Both the position numbers and the translations under genes were made by a program. The notes beneath the pieces were generated by a model that saw only the letters and a program-made list of their open reading frames with translations, searched no databases and was not told the DNA's origin. Shown piece by piece: positions 1 to 7,390 of a DNA stretch of 21,183 nt. Origin of the DNA: JAAGZL01 sp964628835 (GTDB lineage: Bacteria; Pseudomonadota; Gammaproteobacteria; Chromatiales; Chromatiaceae); the NCBI GenBank assembly GCA_964628835.1, contig CAZVME010000055.1, forward strand, positions 1 to 21,183, given 5' to 3'. Numbering within the stretch: the stretch's first letter is position 1; each line of letters opens with the position of its first letter.

Positions 1-812
1 GCGCACGTGGTTACACCGATAAGCGGTTGTTGGAGGCGATGATCCGGGCTGCGGATGAGATCTTTCCCGAGGCCATCTTTGCGGTGCATCTGGATCATGG
101 TGATGAGGAGACTTGCTATGAGTGTATCGACAGCGGCTTCTACAGTTCGGTGATGATCGATGCTAGCGCTGAGGAGTTCGAGGAAAATATTGCCATCACC
201 AAACGGGTGGTGGATGCCGCCCACGCCAAGGGCATTGTAGTGGAGGCCGAACTGGGTAAGCTGGGTGGGGTGGAAGAGCATGTCTCGGTGGATGAGGCCG
301 ATGCCAAGCTCACTGATCCAAAACAGGTGGAAGAGTTCGTGTCCAGAAGTGGTTGCGATAGTCTGGCTTGCGCCATTGGTACCAGCCACGGCGCCTACAA
401 GTTCAGTGGTTCCCAGGGGCTACACTTCAATGTAATTGAGGATATTGCCAAGCTGCTGCCGCGTTTTCCGCTGGTGATGCATGGCTCCAGTTCAGTGCCC
501 CAGGAAGAGGTGCAGCGCATCAATGCGGCCGGGGGGAATATGGGTGGTGCCAAGGGTGTGGATGAGGCAGAGATATCCAAGGCCAGCAAGATGGGTGTGA
601 CCAAGGTAAATATTGACACTGATGGCCGTCTGGTATGGTGCCGGGTGCACCGCGAACATCTTTTGGAGAACAAGGAAAATTTTGATTTGCGTGGGCCGGG
701 TAAGATATTTATGGCCGAGTACGCCAACTACATTGCCCACAAGAGTGAGGTGCTGGGAAGTGCCGGGCAACTGGACAGCGTGCGTGAATTCATAAAGAAT
801 AAGGTCGTATAA
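1..812 (+). CDS. fba: Class II fructose-bisphosphate aldolase, 5' end cut by window
   Basis: Zinc-dependent aldolase that interconverts fructose-1,6-bisphosphate with DHAP and glyceraldehyde-3-phosphate in glycolysis, gluconeogenesis and the Calvin cycle. The frame is already open at base 3 (ARGYTDKRLLEAM...), so the true start lies left of the window and about 268 residues are visible; the family is usually near 340-360. Seen: the first metal-ligand segment VHLDHGD, the glutamate segment EAELGKLGG, GTSHGAYK and MHGSSSVP (further His ligands), the phosphate-binding GGAKGVDEAEIS and the NIDTDGRL loop. The C-terminal end looks complete, with a TAA stop. Upstream Calvin/glycolytic partners such as pgk or pyk are often next to this gene but cannot be seen. 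The TTG at 27 is internal and not a start. Confidence 0.93.
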   Translation, partial: ARGYTDKRLLEAMIRAADEIFPEAIFAVHLDHGDEETCYECIDSGFYSSVMIDASAEEFEENIAITKRVVDAAHAKGIVVEAELGKLGGVEEHVSVDEADAKLTDPKQVEEFVSRSGCDSLACAIGTSHGAYKFSGSQGLHFNVIEDIAKLLPRFPLVMHGSSSVPQEEVQRINAAGGNMGGAKGVDEAEISKASKMGVTKVNIDTDGRLVWCRVHREHLLENKENFDLRGPGKIFMAEYANYIAHKSEVLGSAGQLDSVREFIKNKVV

Positions 813-864
813 AGGCGCGGTGCTAGCGCTGCCACAAGGCAGGCGTTAATAAGAATAACAATAC

Positions 865-919
865 AAAGGCGTATGGGGATGAAGTGGTGTTGACAGCCAT
901 TTTTTAACCATACGCCTTT
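865..919. repeat. 12-bp perfect inverted repeat after fba
   Basis: AAAGGCGTATGG at 865-876 is repeated exactly inverted at 908-919, with a 31-base loop, and the right arm runs into TTTT. It lies between fba and the next + strand gene. It could act as a long-loop terminator for fba or be a small palindromic repeat. The loop is unusually long for an intrinsic terminator, so the role is uncertain. Confidence 0.5.
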
Positions 920-958
920 TACCGTAACAAAGGGGCTGGAAGGTAGTTTAGTAGAGAG

Positions 959-1396
959 ATGGTTATGGATGCCAAGTACAAGATTTTGTTTAGTGGTAAG
1001 TTCAAGTCATGGGTGGTTCAGGATGAGTTTGTCGCTTCCTTTAGTGAACATCTGGGCGCCAGCCGGGAGAAGGCAGCAGCACTGTATAAGATCGACTGTA
1101 AGGTGACCCTGAAAAAAAACCTCTCCGATATTGAAGTCGAACGCCATATGGCTGCGTTCGAAAAGATGGGGATGCTGGTGTACAAAAGGTTGATGCTGAA
1201 ACCATTTGTGGGACCGCGTATAGAACAAGAGTCAAGAATAGAACATATGGACAGCGGTAAGCCGCAGAAGGGGATGGAGAGTGGTGATGGGTGTCAACAC
1301 TTAAAGCTCTATCCACGTGTTATAGAGCAGGGCCGAAAGGATTGGTCTAGCCTCACCCGCAGCCTGAGATCATTGGTAAAGAAGATCGGCTCCTAA
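959..1396 (+). CDS. Conserved hypothetical protein, 145 aa
   Basis: Function unknown. The first ~75 residues (KYKILFSGKF..., ...KKNLSDIEVERHMAAFEKMG) have the pattern of a small alpha/beta module found at the N terminus of various proteobacterial proteins, in which a 'YKIxFSG' strand is followed by helices and a 'VTLKKxL' strand. This resemblance is from memory and not tested. The C-terminal half is polar, without a membrane segment or recognisable domain. No signal peptide. ATG at 959 is preceded by a purine-rich stretch (gtagagag) that is only a weak ribosome site; a second in-frame ATG at 965 is an alternative. It is the last + strand gene before a convergent minus-strand gene 35 bases away. 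Confidence 0.6.
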   Translation: MVMDAKYKILFSGKFKSWVVQDEFVASFSEHLGASREKAAALYKIDCKVTLKKNLSDIEVERHMAAFEKMGMLVYKRLMLKPFVGPRIEQESRIEHMDSGKPQKGMESGDGCQHLKLYPRVIEQGRKDWSSLTRSLRSLVKKIGS

Positions 1397-1431
1397 GCTG
1401 CCAGAATCTATGCCGACGGTGCAAGCCCCTA

Positions 1432-1818
1432 TCACTTTGTTTGTAATTTGAGTTGTTCCCGCTTAACCGTCAACGCCAGCTCCGCCTGCTCAATCTGTTT
1501 GCGAGTCAACATGGATGCTGTGGCATCCAGAAACCTGGTCGCGTACTTATCCTTGCTCTCCTCTGCGATGGCGAACCATATATAGGCCTGGGTGAAATCT
1601 TTCTCTGTGCCCCTGCCGTATAGATAGAGTGCTGCCACCTTGCCGTAGGCGCGGGAGTCACCGCTATTCGCCGCTGCCAGATAACCCTTGAAGGCGGTGG
1701 TGTAGTCACCCTTGGTATAGGCTTCGTGACTCTGCTCAAATCCGGCCCAGATAGGGGGTGTGGCTAGGATGAGGGTGCAGGCAATGGCGGAGAGAAGATG
1801 TTTGGTTGTAGGTCGCAT
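1432..1818 (-). CDS. Exported Sel1-like repeat protein
   Basis: A 128-residue protein with a clear Sec signal peptide (basic MRPTTKH, hydrophobic core LLSAIACTLILA, probable cleavage after IWA near residue 25). The mature part contains one and a half to two Sel1/TPR-type helical repeats: AYTKGDYTTAFKGYLAAANSG and the hallmark LYLYGRGTEKDFTQAYIWFAIAEE. Such proteins are usually periplasmic protein-interaction scaffolds; the partner cannot be named. The C-terminal helix (RKQIEQAELALTVKREQLK) is probably a short coiled coil. It lies 20 bases downstream of srkA on the same strand and may be the last gene of the purC-srkA transcript. Confidence 0.8.
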   Translation of the reverse strand: MRPTTKHLLSAIACTLILATPPIWAGFEQSHEAYTKGDYTTAFKGYLAAANSGDSRAYGKVAALYLYGRGTEKDFTQAYIWFAIAEESKDKYATRFLDATASMLTRKQIEQAELALTVKREQLKLQTK

Positions 1819-1838
1819 GTTGGTGTAATCCGTTCTGT

Positions 1839-2831
1839 TTAATACAGGGCAAGGGGCGTATTCTCCATGGCTACACGTTGATGTGCAAGCGTGGAGATAT
1901 GATCCTGCCAGTACTGATGGCTGTTAAACCAGGGGAAGGCGGCGGGAAAGGCCGGATCACTCCAGCGCCGCGCCAGCCAGGCGGCATAATGGATGATGCG
2001 CAGGGTGCGTAACGGCTCGATCAGACGAACTTCCGCCGGGTTCAGGGGCCGGAACATCTCGTAACCTTCACGCAGATAACTAAGTTGCATGGACATCTCG
2101 TTGGCCTCGCCCGAGAGCAACATCCACAGATCCTGAATGGCCGGGCCGTTGCGGCAGTCATCCAGATCCACAAAGTGGGGGCCATTGTCGGTCCAGAGGA
2201 TATTCCCCAGGTGGCAATCACCATGCAGGCGGATCTGTTGATAGTCGCCAACGTCATCAAATGAGGTGTCGATTATCCCCTGTAGCTGTTGCGTGATCTG
2301 ACGGTAGCTGGTCTCCAGTTCTATGGGAATCACGCCATTTTCCAACAGGTAGTTGGCTGAATCAGAGCCCATCTCTCCCGGATTTAGGGTGGGGCGGTTC
2401 TTGAATGGCTGGCTGGCCCCAAGCTGATGGATGCGGGCCATAAGGCGTCCCACCCACATCAGGTCATCTGGATCATCCAGATCCGGCCAGCGGCCACCCT
2501 GGCGTGGGCAGAGGCTGAAACGATAGCCCTGATAGCTGTGTAGGGTGTTGCCCTCAGCGTCTTGCAGCGGGGCCACCACCGGGATCTCTTCAGCGGCCAG
2601 GCTCAGGCTGAAGTCATGCTCCTCCTGGATGGCGGTGTCACTCCAACGCCCAGGACGGTAGAATTTTGCCACCAGTGGCGGGCCGTCCTCCTGCCCAATC
2701 TGGTAGACCCGGTTTTCATAGCTGTTCAATGCCAGCATGCTGCCATCGGGCTGGAACCCCCTGGATTCCAGGGCCGCGATGATGGTATCCGGGGTCAGCC
2801 CAGAGTAGGGCGGAAGGGTGTCCTGCGTCAT
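1839..2831 (-). CDS. srkA: Stress response kinase A (YihE/SrkA family)
   Basis: A cytoplasmic Ser/Thr protein kinase of the APH/choline kinase fold, known in Escherichia coli as SrkA (YihE), which protects against stress-induced death. Seen: a probable ATP lysine in LVAKFYRPGRW (about K56), the catalytic loop HGDCHLGNILW (D205, N210) and the metal-binding FVDLDDC (about D222-D225). Its 330 residues match the family. The ATG overlaps the purC stop in an ATGA (2828-2831), indicating translational coupling. In many gammaproteobacteria srkA sits by dsbA; here the neighbour is purC, which is unusual. Confidence 0.93.
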   Translation of the reverse strand: MTQDTLPPYSGLTPDTIIAALESRGFQPDGSMLALNSYENRVYQIGQEDGPPLVAKFYRPGRWSDTAIQEEHDFSLSLAAEEIPVVAPLQDAEGNTLHSYQGYRFSLCPRQGGRWPDLDDPDDLMWVGRLMARIHQLGASQPFKNRPTLNPGEMGSDSANYLLENGVIPIELETSYRQITQQLQGIIDTSFDDVGDYQQIRLHGDCHLGNILWTDNGPHFVDLDDCRNGPAIQDLWMLLSGEANEMSMQLSYLREGYEMFRPLNPAEVRLIEPLRTLRIIHYAAWLARRWSDPAFPAAFPWFNSHQYWQDHISTLAHQRVAMENTPLALY

Positions 2832-3724
2832 TCGTGACCGGTGAGACGGGTCTCAGCCTCGTGATATTTTTCGGCCGTTTTTGTTACGATTTCCTGTGGC
2901 AGGTCTGGTCCTGGTGGAGTCTTGTCCCACTCCAGGGTCTCCAGGTAATCCCGTACAAACTGCTTGTCGTAGCTGGGGGGGCTGATCCCCGTCTGGTATT
3001 GATCAGCAGGCCAGAAACGGGATGAATCCGGGGTTAGGATCTCGTCGATCAGAACCAGATTGTCATCCTGGTCCAGGCCGAACTCGAACTTGGTGTCGGC
3101 GATGATGATCCCCTTCTCCAGGGCATAGGCTGCACACTCGGTGTAGATCCTGATGCTCACATCACGTACCTGTTCCGCCAACTCCTGCCCCAGCAGCTTC
3201 ACCGTCTCTTCGAAACTGATGTTCTCGTCGTGATCGCCGATATCGGCCTTGGTAGATGGGGTGTAGATGGCCTCAGGCAGCTTGGCAGCCTGCTCCAGGC
3301 CCTCCGGGAGCTGAATGCCGCAGACGCCGCCACTGCGCTGGTAATCCTTCCAGCCGGATCCAATCAGGTAACCGCGGACAATGGCCTCCACTGGCAGGGG
3401 GCGCAGCTTGCGCACCACCAGGGCCCGGTCTCCCAGGATGGCGCGTTGTCTGGCGTCAGGCACTACATCAGACAGTGGCTTGTCTGAGAGGTGGTTGGGG
3501 ATGATATTCCGCGTGCGCTTAAACCAGAAGTTGGCCACTCTGGTGAGTACTTCGCCTTTGCCCGGGATGGGTTGTGGCAATACCACGTCAAAGGCCGAGA
3601 GGCGGTCCGAGGTGACGATTAGCATGTGCTGGTCGTCCACGTTGTAGATATCCCTGACCTTGCCGCGGTTCAGCAGCTCCAGGTGTGGCAGATCGGATTC
3701 GAAAAGGGCATCCGCTTGGCTCAT
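2828..3724 (-). CDS. purC: SAICAR synthetase (purine biosynthesis)
   Basis: Phosphoribosylaminoimidazole-succinocarboxamide synthase joins aspartate to CAIR using ATP in de novo purine synthesis. Seen: GKVRDIYNVDD (residues 21-31, nucleotide loop), SDRLSAFD (39-46), the AIVRGYLIGSGWKDY segment, and IADTKFEFG near the C terminus. The start is placed at ATG 3724 (MSQADALF), giving 298 residues, close to the longer family form. The frame stays open to 3841, but that 39-residue extension is unlike purC and would contain the likely promoter -10 (3755-3760). Overlaps srkA by 4 bases. Confidence 0.95.
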   Translation of the reverse strand: MSQADALFESDLPHLELLNRGKVRDIYNVDDQHMLIVTSDRLSAFDVVLPQPIPGKGEVLTRVANFWFKRTRNIIPNHLSDKPLSDVVPDARQRAILGDRALVVRKLRPLPVEAIVRGYLIGSGWKDYQRSGGVCGIQLPEGLEQAAKLPEAIYTPSTKADIGDHDENISFEETVKLLGQELAEQVRDVSIRIYTECAAYALEKGIIIADTKFEFGLDQDDNLVLIDEILTPDSSRFWPADQYQTGISPPSYDKQFVRDYLETLEWDKTPPGPDLPQEIVTKTAEKYHEAETRLTGHE

Positions 3725-3754
3725 GATATTTTTACCGGCTGTGAAAAATAGTGA

Positions 3755-3784
3755 ATTATAGCGCGTAATCCTTGCTGGGAAAAA
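3755..3784 (-). promoter_or_regulatory. Predicted sigma-70 promoter of purC-srkA
   Basis: On the minus strand a consensus TATAAT (+ strand ATTATA at 3755-3760) is preceded at about 17-18 bases by a weak T-rich -35 (TTTTCC/TTTTTC). Transcription would begin about 25 bases before ATG 3724. This favours the shorter purC start. Confidence 0.5.
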
Positions 3785-3940
3785 CGCTGGGAAAGGGTTT
3801 TTTTCGAAAAATCGGAAAATTGATTCACCTTTGGTTTGCACTTATGGTTAGCTTGCTATGTCAGGCTGGCCAAATGGCCCCGACGGCGTCATGGATCCCT
3901 GCTATAACCAGGGGCAGTGCATTGGATTGAGGAGAGCGTG

Positions 3941-4297
3941 ATGGCAGAGTACCAGGGCAGTTGCCACTGTGGGGCAGTGCGTTTCAGCTACGGCGGGGAG
4001 GAGGTAACCCAGGGGCTGCGCTGCAATTGCTCGCTGTGTTCCCGCAAGGGGACCATGATGTCGGCAGAGATGATCCCTGAGGCTAATCTGAAGGTGGATG
4101 CTGGCCTCAAGGATTTGGGCCTGTACCAGTTTGGAAAAAAGAGCGCCAAGCACTACTTTTGTCGTAACTGTGGTATCTATACCCATCATGAGACCGCCAG
4201 AAAGGCTGGGCACTACCGGGTGAATCTCGGCTGTGTGGAGGGGGTAGACTGCTTTACTCTGGAGGCCGATGTGTTTGAGGGTGCCCATCTGCTGTGA
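3941..4297 (+). CDS. GFA-family zinc protein
   Basis: A 118-residue protein of the glutathione-dependent formaldehyde-activating enzyme (GFA/CENP-V) fold, a small zinc-binding beta protein. Zinc ligands are visible as CHC (C8, C10), CNCSLC (C28, C30, C33) and CRNC (C74, C77). The family founder in Paracoccus was proposed to promote S-hydroxymethylglutathione formation, but most members are uncharacterised, so no substrate is assigned. The start is ATG 3941 because GAGGAG lies just upstream; the in-frame ATG at 3917 would place the ribosome site inside the gene. Followed by the asparaginase gene 13 bases later and probably co-transcribed. Confidence 0.88.
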   Translation: MAEYQGSCHCGAVRFSYGGEEVTQGLRCNCSLCSRKGTMMSAEMIPEANLKVDAGLKDLGLYQFGKKSAKHYFCRNCGIYTHHETARKAGHYRVNLGCVEGVDCFTLEADVFEGAHLL

Positions 4298-4310
4298 CGC
4301 CTGAACAGGG

Positions 4311-5288
4311 TTGGTTGACAATAACAAGAGCGAGAATGATGTGGATGTAGATGACAGTGCAAATATTGCGGTGGTAACCACCGGCGGGACCATAGCTACC
4401 TCCGGTAGCGGAGAGGATGTTGCGGTAGACAGTAGTTTTATTCAGGCCGCCAATCACCGCTGTAAGGTCATCCCATTCATGGATCAGCCCAGCAGCTACC
4501 TCACCTCTGAAACCGCAGTACGACTGGCAGATGGGCTTGCAGATCTGTTGCAGGAGTATGACGGTATTGTGGTTACCCATGGCACTGACACCATGGAAGA
4601 GGCCGCCTATCACTGCATGCTCACGATTAAGTCGGACAAACCGATAGTGTTCACAGGTTCCCAGCGTAAACCGGATATGGATGGGTTTGATGGCATGGTG
4701 AATATCAACGACGCCATCAGCGTGGCTGCCTCCCCGGATTCTGTGGGGCGTGGCTCCATGCTGGTTTTTGATGGTGTGATCAATAGTGCCCTGTATGCAG
4801 AAAAGAGTGAGTCCATCCGCTATCATGCCTTTGATTCGGTGCGGGGTGGAGTATTGGGGCATCTGGTGGGCCGTCAAGTGGTCTACACCTGTCCGCCGTT
4901 TCGTGGCCAGGTTTTGGAGAATCTGGTGCAGGGTCGGGTGTTTATTCTGAAATGTCATATGGATGTGGATCCAGAAATCGTCGCCTCGGCGGTGGCTATG
5001 GCCGATGCTGTTGTGGTGGAGGGCTACGGTGGCGGACGTGTGCCGCTGGCGATTCTTGAACTGGTTGAACAGGCAGCGCAAGAGAAGCTGGTTATTCTCA
5101 CCACCAGGGTTCACAACTACCACATTTATGATGAGTATGGTTTTCCTGGTAGTTACCGCTATTTTCTGGACCGTAACAGCCCGCTGATCTTATCAAATCT
5201 GGGGGCGGTGAAGAGCGCGATTCTGGTGAAGTTGTGTATGGGAAACGGTATGGACCCCGCCTCAATAGTGCAGGCGTTCAAAGTATAA
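4311..5288 (+). CDS. Cytoplasmic L-asparaginase family amidohydrolase
   Basis: Hydrolyses asparagine (possibly glutamine) to the acid and ammonia. Seen: the first catalytic-threonine motif TTGGTIA (residues 23-29, nucleophile about T27), a Ser in QPSSY (about 61-62), and the second motif THGTDTMEEAA (89-99, T92-D93), then the family segment FTGSQRKPDMDGFDGMVNI. No signal peptide, so a cytoplasmic enzyme is expected; 325 residues is normal. Only non-ATG starts are available: TTG at 4311 (no room for a ribosome site) or GTG at 4341, preceded by purine-rich agagcgaga; the latter would leave nine residues before the first beta strand and is a good alternative. The ansA/ansB type cannot be decided. 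Confidence 0.9.
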   Translation: MVDNNKSENDVDVDDSANIAVVTTGGTIATSGSGEDVAVDSSFIQAANHRCKVIPFMDQPSSYLTSETAVRLADGLADLLQEYDGIVVTHGTDTMEEAAYHCMLTIKSDKPIVFTGSQRKPDMDGFDGMVNINDAISVAASPDSVGRGSMLVFDGVINSALYAEKSESIRYHAFDSVRGGVLGHLVGRQVVYTCPPFRGQVLENLVQGRVFILKCHMDVDPEIVASAVAMADAVVVEGYGGGRVPLAILELVEQAAQEKLVILTTRVHNYHIYDEYGFPGSYRYFLDRNSPLILSNLGAVKSAILVKLCMGNGMDPASIVQAFKV

Positions 5289-5309
5289 CAATTGATTATA
5301 TAACAATAT

Positions 5310-5374
5310 GAGTTAAACCGAGTTCGAGTTAAACCGGAGTTAAACCGGGTCAGAGAGCAATTGTTCCTAATATA
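5310..5374. repeat. REP family A: left copy with tandem head units
   Basis: Three copies of GAGTTAAACCG (5310-5320, 5326-5336, 5337-5347) lead into a full unit, GTTAAACCGGGTCAGAGAGC and then AATTGTTCCTAATATA (5339-5374). The same unit occurs inverted twice on the other side of the transposase at 6153-6191 and 6225-6263. It directly abuts the transposase stop codon. Confidence 0.85.
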
Positions 5375-6094
5375 CTAATCAAACACCAGATACCCGGGCC
5401 AGTCCTCCTTAACACATGGTCGCCCGGGTTGGCCCAATCGGGCCGATCTGTTAGTCATGTTTTCAATTTTATCTTTAAACATTGATCGCCCAAGCACAAG
5501 CTCATGGTTAAGCGCCTCGCGTATATGGTGAATAGTATCAACATCATCTACTGCACCCCTGAAGAGCTCGCGATATGCGGATTGCCTCTCTTCAACACTT
5601 GAACCAAGCCGCATATAGATTGGATGTGATTGGATCAGATCATCCATGCCTGCCTGTGCATTGCAGTGGTAACTAGACCATTTATAATCACCAGGATGAT
5701 CTACCATCCTTGCTCTAACCGGATTAAGTTCAATATACCGCATACAGGCCAGAAGATAGCTATCAGAATCAACCAAACTTGATTTATAGCGACCTTCCCA
5801 AAGAGTACCAGACCGGTTGTAACTCGTATTTATGTACCGTACATAGCGTCGACCAAGTGCTTGCATCATCTGTGATATGCCATGCTGTATCATTGGCGTA
5901 ACCAGCAAATGTACATGATTTGTCATAAGAACATACGCATGAACCCGGCATTGATACTTTTCTGCCGACACGCTTAACTCATCTAGATAGCGACTGTAAT
6001 CACCCTCAGACAAAAAACAGGGTTCTCGATTATTTCCACGTTGAATAATGTGCTGAGGAATACCGGGTAAGTTAAACCTGGGTTTACGTGGCAT
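5375..6094 (-). CDS. REP-associated tyrosine transposase (RAYT)
   Basis: A Y1 HUH single-stranded DNA transposase/nickase of the IS200-like, REP-associated family, thought to mobilise REP/REPIN palindromes. Seen: the opening MPRKPRFNLPG, the metal motif HVH (H60, H62, in MTNHVHLLV), and the tyrosine segment GRRYVRYINTSY (candidate nucleophile Y84 or Y87), then GTLWEGRYKSSL and ACMRYIELNPVRA, both family hallmarks. The ATG at 6094 (239 residues) is chosen because AGGAGG (+ strand CCTCCT, 6101-6106) is correctly spaced; the TTG at 6100 would touch it. The gene is intact and flanked by inverted copies of one repeat, the expected arrangement for a resident RAYT. Confidence 0.93.
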   Translation of the reverse strand: MPRKPRFNLPGIPQHIIQRGNNREPCFLSEGDYSRYLDELSVSAEKYQCRVHAYVLMTNHVHLLVTPMIQHGISQMMQALGRRYVRYINTSYNRSGTLWEGRYKSSLVDSDSYLLACMRYIELNPVRARMVDHPGDYKWSSYHCNAQAGMDDLIQSHPIYMRLGSSVEERQSAYRELFRGAVDDVDTIHHIREALNHELVLGRSMFKDKIENMTNRSARLGQPGRPCVKEDWPGYLVFD

Positions 6095-6152
6095 ATCCAA
6101 CCTCCTTGTTGGCTAAACGTACTTATCTATTGCCTATCATACAAACCAAAAG

Positions 6153-6263
6153 CCTATATTAGAAATAATTGCTCTCTGACCCGGTTTATTCTGACCCGGT
6201 TTATTCGCAAACCAAAAACCTAAACCTATATTAGAAACAATTGCTCTCTGACCCGGTTTATTC
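6153..6263. repeat. REP family A: two right copies plus a short unit
   Basis: Two direct copies (6153-6191 and 6225-6263) of CCTATATTAGAAA(T/C)AATT followed by GCTCTCTGACCCGGTTTATTC, differing at one base, with an extra short unit CTGACCCGGTTTATTC at 6191-6206. They are inverted relative to the copy at 5339-5374, so the RAYT gene lies between opposed repeats. Confidence 0.87.
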
Positions 6264-6340
6264 GCTTTGCATCTCTTGTTCAGAGACTAACCCGCATCTA
6301 ATAACCAGTCAAACAATCAGGTTAGACTTGTAGATATTCA

Positions 6341-6411
6341 GGGGCTGGAGCCAAACCAACTACCCATAGATGTTCTTTACGAAAGGGTACGTTTGGATTG
6401 ACTCCGACCCC
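6341..6411. repeat. REP family B: degenerate ~71-bp REPIN-like palindrome
   Basis: GGGGCTGGAGCCAAACC at 6341-6357 pairs inverted with GGATTGACTCCGACCCC at 6395-6411 with four mismatches. Arm sequence and total length match the intact element at 13084-13153. It ends about ten bases after the stop of the MBL hydrolase gene and may double as a 3' end structure of that transcript. Confidence 0.6.
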
Positions 6412-6421
6412 AGGACTACAG

Positions 6422-7378
6422 TTAAGTGTCAGACTTCTCCTGGCGCTGCATCCATATCTCCAGACCCTGGGCGTTTATATCCAGATCCAGGCTTAGCAGC
6501 TCCTCCTGCTGTGTCAGTGGCAGATCACATGCATGTTTCTTCAGCTGATCCAGGTAGATCTGCTTCAGTCCTGTCTGCAACTGTGCATAACGGTTGTCTG
6601 AAGTTACTGTTTTGCTCAACTCCACATAGGCGTCCAGACAGCGGTGCAGGTCCTCGGCCATACGTGACAGGTCTCCAATACGGCCATAGTGGGCCAGGTA
6701 CATGTTCTCAGGGTTGTAACCCATGAGCCGGTCGATGGTCTGATGCCAGGCGTCCGGGTCGAACTGAACCGGGGTGGATGGGGCGTAGATGAACTGTCCG
6801 TTGTGGTTGTCGAACTCCCGGTATGAGATGCCGAAGGTGTCGCCGGTGAAAAAGCCGTTGCTGCTTTCGTCATACACGCAGTAGTGGTGACGGGCATGTC
6901 CCGGGGTGTCCAGGCACACCAGTTGTCGTCCATTCAGATCAACAGTAAATCCGTCTGCAGCCTCAATTACCCTTTCTTCCGGTACAGCCTTAAGTTGGCC
7001 AAAATTCTCTCGGAATTTATCTTCACCATAGACCGCAGTGGCGCCTGCGGTGAGTTTGGCAGGATCTATCATATGGCGGGCACCATATGGATGAATCACC
7101 AGATGCGCCTCAGGCAGTTGTTGCATCAGTTCGCCCACGCCGCCGGCATGGTCCAGATGCACGTGGGTGGGCATTACGTACCGGACCTGTTCCGGTTGCA
7201 GCCCCTGTTTATCTAGCAACTCCATGATGGTAGGCACAGTGTGGCTGGTGCCGGTGTCGATCAGCACTGCGGCATCGCCCTCATGCAGCAGATAGCAGGC
7301 CGCGAGGCCAGGACGTTGGTACATGGCCTCGATGCAGAAGATGCCGCTACCCAGGTCCTGGTACATGGAGCTGTTCAT
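6422..7378 (-). CDS. Metallo-beta-lactamase-fold hydrolase
   Basis: A 318-residue cytoplasmic MBL-fold protein with a full dinuclear metal set: THVHLDHAGG (H72, H74, D76, H77), DTPGHARHH (H161), TGDTFG (D180) and LAHYGRI (H230). The layout resembles the glyoxalase II/flexible-substrate MBL group, but the substrate is unknown. The start ATG 7378 has a spaced AAGGAC upstream. It begins 12 bases after the stop of the divergent GAPDH gene, so it is probably the third gene of the operon with the PPDK-like protein. This suggests a role linked to the product of those enzymes, for example clearing an activated or damaged metabolite (inference). Confidence 0.88.
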   Translation of the reverse strand: MNSSMYQDLGSGIFCIEAMYQRPGLAACYLLHEGDAAVLIDTGTSHTVPTIMELLDKQGLQPEQVRYVMPTHVHLDHAGGVGELMQQLPEAHLVIHPYGARHMIDPAKLTAGATAVYGEDKFRENFGQLKAVPEERVIEAADGFTVDLNGRQLVCLDTPGHARHHYCVYDESSNGFFTGDTFGISYREFDNHNGQFIYAPSTPVQFDPDAWHQTIDRLMGYNPENMYLAHYGRIGDLSRMAEDLHRCLDAYVELSKTVTSDNRYAQLQTGLKQIYLDQLKKHACDLPLTQQEELLSLDLDINAQGLEIWMQRQEKSDT

Positions 7379-7390
7379 GCGGGTTGGTCC

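Noticed and set aside
890..925. TTGACA at 890-895 as a promoter for the 959 gene
   Set aside because: No acceptable -10 is found at 16-18 bases; it lies inside a hairpin loop.
3725..3841. N-terminal extension of purC to 3841
   Set aside because: The extra 39 residues do not resemble SAICAR synthetase and would include the predicted promoter -10.
4254..5123. Long minus-strand frame opposite the asparaginase gene
   Set aside because: It is antisense to a gene with clear catalytic motifs, has no recognisable domain and no ribosome site.
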